Assembly: GCF_900142285.1 (NCBI RefSeq)
Contig: NZ_FRAJ01000020.1
Span: 1 to 42,336 of the forward strand
Origin: Caminicella sporogenes DSM 14501
GTDB lineage: Bacteria > Bacillota > Clostridia > Peptostreptococcales > Caminicellaceae
DNA length: 42,336 nt
Reading direction: 5' to 3'
The translations under genes and the position numbers were made by a program. Of the stretch, positions 26,460 through 33,868 are shown piece by piece. The notes beneath the pieces are model-generated. The model was not told the DNA's origin and did no database searches. It saw only the letters and a program-made list of their open reading frames with translations. Position 1 is the stretch's first letter. Every line of letters starts with the position of its first letter.

Positions 26460-26978
26460 CTACTCTTGTATTCCAAAATCTTTTTCAAGCTCTTTAATTC
26501 GGTCTCTAAGTTTTGCAGCTTTTTCAAATTCTTCTTTTTCAACTGCCATTTGAAGTTGTTTTTTTAATGACATAATTTCATGTTTAAGTCTAATTCTACT
26601 TCCTGCTTTTTTAGGAATCTTACCTATGTGAGTTTCACTTCCATGTATTCTCTTTATAAGTGGCAATAACTTTTCATTGAAGGTTTTATAACATTCAAAA
26701 CAGCCTAATCTTCCGAGTTGTTTAAATTTTCCATAACTCATTCCGCATTTGCTGCATGTTGTAGTTTTTATATAATCCACCTTAAATGGAGAACTATGAA
26801 TAGAATCAAGCAGTCCTGTTAAAAAATTGTTTATTGTAAATGTCGTATCAAAATCAAAGTTTATATCATCACTTTTTTTAGCACACTGTTCACATAAATG
26901 TATCTCTTGTTTTTGATTGTTTATAATTTTTGTTACATGTACTGTAGCTTCTCTTTCATGACAATTTTGACAAAGCAT
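26460..26978 (-). CDS. mcsA: McsA, activator of McsB
   Basis: A 172-aa zinc-binding adaptor. The N-terminal zinc finger is CQNCHEREATVHVTK ... CEQCAKK, a second is TTCSKCGMSYGKFKQLGRLG followed by CFECY, and a C-terminal UVR motif reads LKKQLQMAVEKEEFEKAAKL. McsA is needed for McsB kinase activity and CtsR modulation. It is flanked by ctsR (11 nt) and mcsB (11 nt). Confidence 0.95.
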   Translation of the reverse strand: MLCQNCHEREATVHVTKIINNQKQEIHLCEQCAKKSDDINFDFDTTFTINNFLTGLLDSIHSSPFKVDYIKTTTCSKCGMSYGKFKQLGRLGCFECYKTFNEKLLPLIKRIHGSETHIGKIPKKAGSRIRLKHEIMSLKKQLQMAVEKEEFEKAAKLRDRIKELEKDFGIQE

Positions 26979-26989
26979 AATATCCCCTC

Positions 26990-27445
26990 CTATCTTAAAA
27001 GAGAAGCAAGCATGGCCTTTAAAATACTTGCCCTCACATTATTTTTCAATTCTGTATCTATATTTAAACTTCTATTGTTCAATGCTGCAATCATTATATC
27101 TGCTTCCCTATCTTTTAATATACCCTTTTCTAACAACAACTTAACTATAGATACTGCTTTCATCATACTTATACTATCACCTATTTCATTAATTATATTG
27201 TAAAGATAGGTTTTTTTATTTATATTGAGTTTAATAATTCTTATATGTCCTCCACCACCACGTCTGCTTTCTACTGCATATCCCTTGTCTATAGTAAATC
27301 TTGTTGAAAGAACATAATTTATTTGAGATGGGGCACAGTTAAAATCATTTGCAAGTTCATTTCTTTTAATCTCTATCCACTGCTTATTCGACTGTTTAAG
27401 CATTTCCTTAATAAAAGCTTCAATCAAATCACTCAATCTTGCCAT
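26990..27445 (-). CDS. ctsR: CtsR, repressor of class III heat-shock genes
   Basis: A 151-aa winged-helix repressor. The HTH and wing are visible as LANDFNCAPSQINYVLSTRF and the glycine-rich thermosensor loop ESRRGGGGHIRIIKL. The C-terminal dimer domain is recognised by McsB. AAGGTGATGGT precedes the ATG. A CtsR operator immediately upstream (27462-27478) indicates autoregulation of ctsR-mcsA-mcsB-clpC. Confidence 0.96.
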   Translation of the reverse strand: MARLSDLIEAFIKEMLKQSNKQWIEIKRNELANDFNCAPSQINYVLSTRFTIDKGYAVESRRGGGGHIRIIKLNINKKTYLYNIINEIGDSISMMKAVSIVKLLLEKGILKDREADIMIAALNNRSLNIDTELKNNVRASILKAMLASLLR

Positions 27446-27461
27446 ACCATCACCTTTTTAC

Positions 27462-27478
27462 TTTGACTTTCTTTGACC
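27462..27478 (-). promoter_or_regulatory. CtsR operator
   Basis: Minus-strand GGTCAAAGAAAGTCAAA matches the CtsR heptad direct repeat (A/G)GTCAAANAN(A/G)GTCAAA. It ends 17 nt before the ctsR start and overlaps the 5' untranslated region, so binding should block the operon. Confidence 0.92.
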
Positions 27479-27486
27479 TTAATTTG

Positions 27487-27515
27487 ATGTTAATAAATTT
27501 CATTATACTTTTCAA
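27487..27515 (-). promoter_or_regulatory. Candidate promoter of the ctsR operon
   Basis: Minus-strand TTGAAA (27510-27515) and TAACAT (27487-27492) with a 17-nt spacer place a start beside the CtsR box. A better -10 (TATAAT, 27502-27507) exists but has no good -35, so the exact promoter is uncertain. Confidence 0.4.
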
Positions 27516-27624
27516 GTTATATTTTTGCTCATTTTTAATTATTTTTATTCAATCTCTAATATTATTTTTTATTTTTTTAGATTTTCATTTTTTTTCTTTA
27601 TTTTTCTTTTAATTTCTAAATTTT

Positions 27625-27662
27625 AAAGACCTCAGTATAAAAAACTTCATACTGAGGTCTTT
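27625..27662 (-). terminator. Hairpin terminator between the EF-G-like gene and ctsR
   Basis: A perfect 14-bp stem (AAAGACCTCAGTAT / ATACTGAGGTCTTT) with a 10-nt loop lies 9 nt after the EF-G-like stop codon. The minus-strand tail is only partly T-rich, but the stem is strong. Confidence 0.75.
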
Positions 27663-27670
27663 GTAAAATT

Positions 27671-29746
27671 TTAATTATTTTTTTGTTTAGCAGCCTCAAT
27701 TATCTTTTGTGCCAATTGACTTGGAACTTCTTCATATCTTTCAAATCTCATTGTAAAACTTCCTCTAGCTTGAGTCATTGAACGAAGGTCTGGAGCATAT
27801 TTAAACATTTCTGATTGTGGTGCTTCAGCTATAACGAGCTGATACCCATCACCTTGTGGCTGCATGCCCAAAATTCTACCTCTCCTCTTATTCATATCAC
27901 CCATTATATCTCCCATGTATTCTTCAGGCACAAGTACTTCTACATGCATAATTGGCTCTAAAAGTACAGGATTAGCCTTTTCTATACCCTTTTTAAATGC
28001 AATAGATGCAGCTATTTTAAAAGCCATTTCACTAGAATCAACTGAATGATATGAGCCATCAAATAATGTAGCTTTAACATTAACTACAGGAAATCCAGCA
28101 AGTACGCCTTTTTCCATAGATTCTCTCAAACCCTTTTCAACAGCTGGAATATATTGTTTTGGAACTGCTCCACCGAATATTTCTTCATGGAACTCAAATT
28201 CTTCTGTAGAAGGTTCAAATCTAATATGAACATCGCCATACTGTCCTGCTCCACCACTTTGTTTTTTATGCTTTCCTTGTACAGTTGATGTTCCTTTTAT
28301 AGTTTCTCTATATGCTATCTTAGGATCTATAAGGTCAACTTCTACTCCAAAATTATTTTTAAGCTTGTTAATTATAACACTAAGCTGCATAGTTCCTTGC
28401 CCACCTATTAGCAGTTGTTTAGTTTCATGATTTCTTTCAACTACAAATGTAGGGTCTTCTTCTGTAAGCTTATGAAGTGATGCACTTATCTTTTCTTCAT
28501 CTTCTCTAGATTTAGGCTCTACTGCCATAAATAAACAAGGCTGAGGAAATTTAATTCCTTCATATTGAATAGGTGAATTTTTATCACAAAGAGTATCTCC
28601 AGTGGAAGTATACTGTAATTTTGCTGTAGCTCCAATATCTCCCGCACCAATTTCCTTACACTCTATCTGATTTTTACCTCTGAGCATAAACAAATTTCCT
28701 ATTTTTTCTACGCTATCTTTATTTGGATTATATACTTCCATATCTTTCTTTATTTTACCGGAATATACTTTAAATAGAGATATTTTTCCTACAAATGGGT
28801 CTACTATTGTTTTAAATACTAAAGCTGAAAAAGGTTCTTCCTCTGCTACCTGTCTTACTACTTTTTCTTCATTATTTGGATTAATTCCCTCGTATCCATT
28901 TTCATGCATATCCTTAGGTGTTGGCATATAGTCATAAATCATATCAAGAAGTGTATGAATACCAATATTATTAACTGTTGAACCTACTAATACTGGAACA
29001 ACATCTCCTGCAAGTACACCTTTTCTTAGTCCTTCATGTATTTCTTCAGTAGTAAACTGTTCTCCTTCAAAATATTTTTCAAGAAGTTTTTCATCACTTT
29101 CTGCTACTGATTCTATAAGCATTTCTCTAATAGGTCCTATTTTATCCTTCATATAATCTGGAATATCTACATTTACACACTCTTTACCGTTATATTCTCT
29201 ACCTATCATATCTACAACATTTACAAAGCCTTTAAAATCTGGTCCTTGCCTCATTGGCACAGCAAAAGGTGCTATTTTTTTACCAAATTTATCTCTAAGC
29301 TCATTTATCAATTTTTCAAAGTTAACGTTTTCTTTATCAATTTTATTTATAAATATGATTTTAGGCATTTTTCTCTCTTCCGTATACTTCCACGCCTTTT
29401 CCGTTCCAACCTCTACCCCAGAAGTAGCATCTAACATTATTATTGCTCCACCAGCAACTCTTAATGCACTTATAACTTCTCCTTGAAAATCAAAGTATCC
29501 CGGAGCATCAAGAATATTATATTTTGAATTATTCCATTCTATAGGAATAACAGAAGTTCCTATTGAAAATTGTCTTGCTATTTCTTCTTTATCAAAATCC
29601 GATACTGTATTTCCTTCCTCAATCTTACCTATCCTCTTTATAACTTTTGTCGTATAAAGCATAGACTCAATTAAAGTTGTCTTTCCACTGCCACCATGGC
29701 CTAATAACGCTACATTTCTTATTTCATTAACTTTATAGTTTTTCAT
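27671..29746 (-). CDS. Elongation factor G-like translational GTPase (EF-G-2 type)
   Basis: A 691-aa five-domain EF-G homologue. The G1 loop is LLGHGGSGKTTLIE rather than GHIDAGKTT, G3 is DAPGYFDF (Tyr where EF-G has the catalytic His), and the switch I RGITI is replaced by RQFSIG. G4 FINKIDKEN is intact. Domains II, III (SREDEEKISASLHKLTEEDP), IV (GAGQYGDVHIRFEP; AGFPVVNVKATLFDGSYHSV) and V (EVLVPEEYMGDIMGDMNKRR) are complete. Such paralogues accompany a canonical EF-G in many Firmicutes and Thermus; their role is not settled. GGGGGAAGG precedes the ATG. Confidence 0.9.
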   Translation of the reverse strand: MKNYKVNEIRNVALLGHGGSGKTTLIESMLYTTKVIKRIGKIEEGNTVSDFDKEEIARQFSIGTSVIPIEWNNSKYNILDAPGYFDFQGEVISALRVAGGAIIMLDATSGVEVGTEKAWKYTEERKMPKIIFINKIDKENVNFEKLINELRDKFGKKIAPFAVPMRQGPDFKGFVNVVDMIGREYNGKECVNVDIPDYMKDKIGPIREMLIESVAESDEKLLEKYFEGEQFTTEEIHEGLRKGVLAGDVVPVLVGSTVNNIGIHTLLDMIYDYMPTPKDMHENGYEGINPNNEEKVVRQVAEEEPFSALVFKTIVDPFVGKISLFKVYSGKIKKDMEVYNPNKDSVEKIGNLFMLRGKNQIECKEIGAGDIGATAKLQYTSTGDTLCDKNSPIQYEGIKFPQPCLFMAVEPKSREDEEKISASLHKLTEEDPTFVVERNHETKQLLIGGQGTMQLSVIINKLKNNFGVEVDLIDPKIAYRETIKGTSTVQGKHKKQSGGAGQYGDVHIRFEPSTEEFEFHEEIFGGAVPKQYIPAVEKGLRESMEKGVLAGFPVVNVKATLFDGSYHSVDSSEMAFKIAASIAFKKGIEKANPVLLEPIMHVEVLVPEEYMGDIMGDMNKRRGRILGMQPQGDGYQLVIAEAPQSEMFKYAPDLRSMTQARGSFTMRFERYEEVPSQLAQKIIEAAKQKNN

Positions 29747-29847
29747 GTCCTTCCCCCTAACTTGTTAATGATTTATCTCTCTTTTTATATATTCTATAAT
29801 GTTTTGAAAATTCCTTTTTTTCAAAATATGTTATGTATTTTTTTCAA

Positions 29848-29880
29848 AAAAATATAAAGGCTCCAAAAAATCAGAGCCCT
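29848..29880 (-). terminator. Terminator after the NIF3-family gene
   Basis: Minus-strand GGGCTC ... GAGCC stem with a TGATTTTTTG loop (29858-29880), followed by TTTATATTTTTTT, 11 nt after the stop. Confidence 0.8.
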
Positions 29881-29890
29881 TTTTACATAT

Positions 29891-30709
29891 CTATACTATT
29901 CCTGACATCTTAATTACTTCTAATCCTCTTTTTTCCAACTCTTTTATTATAATATTAAGTCCTATAGAATCACTTGCCATATGTCCTGCCACTATAACAT
30001 TTCCTATATTTTGTTTTTCTACTTCTTCTTTAACATCGTCTGGTACATGCATACAGATTATTGTACCTACACCAGCTTCAAAATATGCCTTAAATACATC
30101 TGCTCCTCCATTTGTTCCACCAGCCATAAGCACTGCTATTTTTCCTGCATAATCTTTTTCACTGCCAACTCTTATTATCGGACCTGCTAAAGCATCTTTA
30201 TATTCATCAATCTCTTTCAATGCTTCTACTACATCTTTCAAAGTAGCTTTAGGTTTATCACTAAACCTTTCATTTATGAAATTTTGAACAAAATTTTCAG
30301 TTATCTTATCCGCAGGCATATGTATATTCATAAATGGTATATCTAACAGCTTTGCCGCAGAAGCTACTCTATCATAATTACTTACGTGCATACCTCTTTC
30401 TACTTTGCCCATTTTTTTTCTTAAAACTTTTTGAGCTTTATTTATAGGTACCCCAAACTCCACCATTCTATCAATCTGAAATTCCATTACTTTATGAAAA
30501 TCTACCATAGGTGTACCTGCCTTTGGATGATGACTTATAACACAATCTACTCCTAACTGCTTAGCAATAAGAAGTTCAGGTGTTTCCATGTCTATTCCCA
30601 TTAAAATTTTTTTAATATCTCTACCATCAACAACAATTCCAGAATCAGCAGGTATTTCGTCTAAACCTGCTAAATTTAAAGCTAATTCCATTATTTCTCT
30701 CGTATTCAT
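29891..30709 (-). CDS. NIF3-like dinuclear metal-centre protein (DUF34)
   Basis: A 272-aa NIF3/YqfO-family protein. The metal ligands expected for the family are visible as VISHHPKAGTP (two His) and VAGHMASDSIGLN near the C terminus, plus acidic residues (DMETPELLIAKQLGVD). There is no inserted PII-like domain between the halves, unlike B. subtilis YqfO. Members are often labelled GTP cyclohydrolase I type 2, but the activity is uncertain. AGGAGGAG precedes the ATG. Single-gene unit ended by a terminator. Confidence 0.87.
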   Translation of the reverse strand: MNTREIMELALNLAGLDEIPADSGIVVDGRDIKKILMGIDMETPELLIAKQLGVDCVISHHPKAGTPMVDFHKVMEFQIDRMVEFGVPINKAQKVLRKKMGKVERGMHVSNYDRVASAAKLLDIPFMNIHMPADKITENFVQNFINERFSDKPKATLKDVVEALKEIDEYKDALAGPIIRVGSEKDYAGKIAVLMAGGTNGGADVFKAYFEAGVGTIICMHVPDDVKEEVEKQNIGNVIVAGHMASDSIGLNIIIKELEKRGLEVIKMSGIV

Positions 30710-30827
30710 TTTTCTCCTCCTTTACATTTTTAAATATAAATTACATCATATAATTTATTTTATATATATTAATATTTTACTATATACTTTACGTCTATTA
30801 CCAAAATTTTTAATTGTTTTTTTATTC

Positions 30828-31109
30828 TTAATCATTTTTTATTTTACGATAATCTAGCTGTACTTTTTTACTTATACTTATAATACACTCTAAAAATTCT
30901 ACTATATAAGTAGAATACTCAGGATTTTTACAATAAGATACATTCGTCTTAATAAGCTCTCTTTCTCTATTTTTATCCTCTATAGGCAGTAAATGCTTTT
31001 TTTTATATTCATTTATCTCAAAAATTACATAAAGTCTTTTTTCAAAAAGCTTTACTAACTCTTTATCTATTTCATCTATTCTTTTCCTCATTTCTTGTAA
31101 ATCTTTCAT
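30828..31109 (-). CDS. Chorismate mutase, AroQ type (stand-alone)
   Basis: A 93-aa all-helical chorismate mutase converting chorismate to prephenate for Phe/Tyr synthesis. The key residues fit the E. coli P-protein domain: Arg in LQEMRKRIDEIDKELV, Arg in LFEKRL, Lys in INEYKKKH, Arg-Glu in EDKNREREL, and Gln in SKKVQLDYRK. Start ATG 31109 follows TGGGGTGAAAAT; a longer frame to 31169 has no ribosome binding site. No other aromatic-pathway gene is adjacent; the next gene is divergent. Confidence 0.86.
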   Translation of the reverse strand: MKDLQEMRKRIDEIDKELVKLFEKRLYVIFEINEYKKKHLLPIEDKNRERELIKTNVSYCKNPEYSTYIVEFLECIISISKKVQLDYRKIKND

Positions 31110-31237
31110 ATTTTCACCCCATACATTTACAAATTTAATTTCCCATAGTTTTTGTAAATTCTCACCCATAATATTATACTTTTTTACTTCATCATATCAA
31201 AATATTAATATAAAACAACTAATTTGCCTTTAAAGAA

Positions 31238-31266
31238 TTGAACTTTTACTAATTTTTGTATAGTAT
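31238..31266 (+). promoter_or_regulatory. Promoter of the Rossmann-chemoreceptor gene
   Basis: Plus-strand TTGAAC (31238-31243) and TAGTAT (31261-31266) with a 17-nt spacer, about 40 nt before the start codon. Confidence 0.6.
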
Positions 31267-31307
31267 TATACTTAGTAAACAATATAAATTAAAAGGAGGC
31301 CGTAGAG

Positions 31308-32099
31308 TTGAATATTGTTATTGTAGGAGCTGGTAAGGGTGGAAGTAATCTAATTAACTGTTTTAACAATATTGACAGTATTAATATTCTTCTAGTAGTG
31401 GATAAAAATTTATCTGCTCCCGGAATTTCTTTAGCTAAAAAATTAAATATACCTTTTTCTCAATCTATAGAAGATATAAATAATCTATCTGTAGATTTAA
31501 TAATAGAAGCTACTGGAAATAAAAATGTTTCCGAATTTCTCAATCAAAATTATGGTTCAAACTGTACTATACTTGATTCTAAAGCTGCACTTTTAATCAT
31601 GACTCTTGTAGAAAGAAATATTGAAACACTCAATAAAATGAATAAACAAATTACAATAATAAACGATACTGCTTCTATCGTTGAAAAACAAATGAAAGAA
31701 ATTTCTTCATCTATAAATAGCGTTAACACTGTAAGCAATGAATTATTAAATTCAACTAACACATCTAATAAATATATAAAAGAAAGTGATAAGATCATTC
31801 AATCAGTGAATAAAATTGCTCAGCAAACAAAAATCCTTGGCATAAATGCTTCTATTGAAGCAGCTAGAGCTGGCGAACAAGGAAAAGGTTTTTCTATTGT
31901 TGCAAAAGAAGTTCAAAATCTAGCTCTATATAGCGAAAACTTTGCTAAAGAAATTAGCAACATACTTTTACAACTTTCTGAAGAAATCAAAAAAATAGAT
32001 ACTGAAGTATCAAAATTAAATAATTTCTCTCATATACAAATTAATGCCTCAAGCAAAATATCCGCAGCTGTAGAAGAACTTGTAAAAGTCTGTAAATGA
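31308..32099 (+). CDS. Soluble methyl-accepting chemotaxis-type transducer with N-terminal Rossmann domain
   Basis: A 263-aa protein with two parts. Residues 1-105 form a nucleotide-binding Rossmann fold (MNIVIVGAGKGGSNLI; LLVVDKN; VDLIIEATGN) of the NAD(P)-dependent dehydrogenase/CoA-binding kind. Residues about 110-263 are a coiled-coil MCP signalling module with the kinase-contacting hairpin tip (GINASIEAARAGEQGKGFSI, then VAKEVQNLALYS). There is no transmembrane helix, HAMP or extracellular domain, so it is cytoplasmic. The start is TTG 31308, with AAAAGGAGGCC 6 nt upstream. Likely senses a nucleotide, redox state or metabolite. No che genes are in the window. Confidence 0.85.
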   Translation: MNIVIVGAGKGGSNLINCFNNIDSINILLVVDKNLSAPGISLAKKLNIPFSQSIEDINNLSVDLIIEATGNKNVSEFLNQNYGSNCTILDSKAALLIMTLVERNIETLNKMNKQITIINDTASIVEKQMKEISSSINSVNTVSNELLNSTNTSNKYIKESDKIIQSVNKIAQQTKILGINASIEAARAGEQGKGFSIVAKEVQNLALYSENFAKEISNILLQLSEEIKKIDTEVSKLNNFSHIQINASSKISAAVEELVKVCK

Positions 32100-32129
32100 T
32101 AATTTTTCCATTGTAACTTTTCTTTTAAT

Positions 32130-32159
32130 TTGATAAGATTAAGTCTTGAGGATTATTAT
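32130..32159 (+). promoter_or_regulatory. Promoter of speD
   Basis: Plus-strand TTGATA (32130-32135) and TATTAT (32154-32159) with an 18-nt spacer, about 60 nt upstream of the speD start. No riboswitch fold was recognised in the leader. Confidence 0.55.
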
Positions 32160-32221
32160 TTTAAATCTGGAAAAAATAAAAATGTATTTTTATATAATTA
32201 GCTCAATAAAAGGAGGCCGTT

Positions 32222-33043
32222 ATGGAACTTAATAAAGCAAGTAAAAAATTAAAACTATATGGCTTTAATAACTTAACAAAAACTCTTAGTTTTAACATAT
32301 ATGATATATGTTATGCTAAAACTCCTGAAACTCAAAGGGAATATATCGAATATATCGATGAACAATATAATGCCGATAGACTTACTAAAATACTTACTAA
32401 TGTGGCAAATATGATTGGAGCTAATATACTAAATATAGCTAAACAAGATTACGACCCTCAAGGTGCAAGTGTCACTATATTAGTTTCAGAAGAAGAAGTT
32501 CCTTTATATGAAAAAAATGAAAATGAAACAACAGAAGTAGAAACTCCTCTCCCTAAAAATGTTGTTGCTCATTTAGATAAAAGTCATATTACAGTACACA
32601 CATATCCAGAAAGCCATCCTGATGATGGAATAAGTACTTTTAGAGCAGATATAGATGTATCTACTTGTGGTAGGATTTCTCCACTTAAAGCACTTAACTA
32701 TCTAATTGAAAGTTTTGATTCTGATATTATAACAATAGATTATAGAGTAAGAGGCTTTACAAGAAATATTCAAGGAAGAAAACATTTTATCGACCACAAA
32801 ATAAACTCTATACAAAATTTTATATCTAAAGAGATTAAAGATATGTATCAAATGATTGATGTAAATATATATCAAGAAAATATATTTCATACAAAAATGA
32901 TGTTAAAAGATTTTGATTTAGATAATTATCTATTCGGAACAGTATCGGAAAATCTAGAACCTAAAGAAAAGAAAAAAATAAAACAAAGACTTCAAAAAGA
33001 AATGATAGAAATATTTTATGGTAGAAATATTCCTAAATTATAA
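32222..33043 (+). CDS. speD: S-adenosylmethionine decarboxylase proenzyme (E. coli type)
   Basis: A 273-aa pyruvoyl enzyme that decarboxylates SAM to supply aminopropyl groups for spermidine. The self-cleavage site is in [14 protein letters not shown], where the Ser after Lys becomes the pyruvoyl group, followed by [13 protein letters not shown]. The length and pattern fit the longer Gram-negative/clostridial class rather than the short Bacillus class. AAAAGGAGGCCGTT precedes the ATG, nearly the same leader as that of the upstream gene. No speE is adjacent. A terminator follows. Confidence 0.95.
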   Translation: MELNKASKKLKLYGFNNLTKTLSFNIYDICYAKTPETQREYIEYIDEQYNADRLTKILTNVANMIGANILNIAKQDYDPQGASVTILVSEEEVPLYEKNENETTEVETPLPKNVVAHLDKSHITVHTYPESHPDDGISTFRADIDVSTCGRISPLKALNYLIESFDSDIITIDYRVRGFTRNIQGRKHFIDHKINSIQNFISKEIKDMYQMIDVNIYQENIFHTKMMLKDFDLDNYLFGTVSENLEPKEKKKIKQRLQKEMIEIFYGRNIPKL

Positions 33044-33048
33044 ATTTC

Positions 33049-33083
33049 AAACTACCCTCAAAATTTAAAGGGTAGTTTTTATT
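33049..33083 (+). terminator. Terminator after speD (convergent with the dUTPase-like gene)
   Basis: A 10-bp stem AAACTACCCT / AGGGTAGTTT (33049-33078) followed by TTATTTATTT. On the minus strand it may also serve the convergent gene ending at 33096. Confidence 0.82.
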
Positions 33084-33095
33084 TATTTGAATTAT

Positions 33096-33605
33096 TTATA
33101 CTGATAGACAATTATTTTTTAAATAATAATCATATACTTCTTCAAAACTTAAACCTAAACATTCTCCAAGATTTATATATCTGGCAAATAATCTTATATA
33201 AACTGATAGTGAATTTACATAATCTTGCTGTAATATTAATTTTTTTAAATCTCTAATATCATCAAATATATTTGAAAATAATTTTATAATATTATCGCTT
33301 TTTTCAACTGCTTCAATAGCATCATTATTGATTATATTAAACCCATGAGCATTTCCAATAGATAATAAAAATTTCATTGCATCAATATATCTAATTATTA
33401 ATTTTTCTCTTGGAATATTTTCCTTAATTTTATAATATTTATAACATTTTGTTAAATTTGCTATTTCTGCTGTCTTTACTTGAAGAGCTAAAAATTTTAA
33501 ATCAAATACATTTTCTTCTCCAACTACATTTTCATCAATATCAGATAACTTTTTTATATGATTTTCTATAACTTCCTGTATTTTAAACAATTGATTCAAT
33601 TCCAT
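33096..33605 (-). CDS. dUTPase_2/MazG-fold protein with missing catalytic carboxylates
   Basis: A 169-aa all-helical protein resembling dimeric dUTPases (PF08761 type). The family's ALxVELGELANE...FKxWS helix reads ALQVKTAEIANLTKCYKYYK, and EEYVDxLHFILSLG reads IIRYIDAMKFLLSIGNAHGF. So the first Glu of the EXXE motif is Lys (residue 44) and the Glu of EXXD is Arg (residue 72). The usual C-terminal NxVNxxRQxxGY tail is replaced by NNCLSV. Catalysis is therefore doubtful. Start ATG 33605 follows AGGGAGAG; a longer frame to 33626 overlaps that site. Confidence 0.72.
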   Translation of the reverse strand: MELNQLFKIQEVIENHIKKLSDIDENVVGEENVFDLKFLALQVKTAEIANLTKCYKYYKIKENIPREKLIIRYIDAMKFLLSIGNAHGFNIINNDAIEAVEKSDNIIKLFSNIFDDIRDLKKLILQQDYVNSLSVYIRLFARYINLGECLGLSFEEVYDYYLKNNCLSV

Positions 33606-33868
33606 AATATATCTCTCCCTATACAATATATTCTACTATTAATAGCAGGTTATAATATCTTGTATATATTTTACACTATAAAATTATATTCTGTAAAGAA
33701 GATTTAACCTCTAATATATAAATTTACTTAATCAAAATATTATATTGATAAAAATTTCTCTATATTATTTTATATTTGCTAAATTCATGTTAAAATAATT
33801 AATACCAATTGTTTTATAATAATTACCATAAAAGTAATTTTTTCTCCTTTAAATAATTGTTTTAAGGT

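Noticed and set aside
32100-32221. A SAM-type riboswitch in front of speD
   Set aside because: The leader is about 60 nt after the promoter and shows no recognisable SAM-aptamer stems or terminator.
33606-33868. A c-di-GMP riboswitch before the diguanylate cyclase
   Set aside because: The gap is AT-rich and lacks any recognisable conserved aptamer core.
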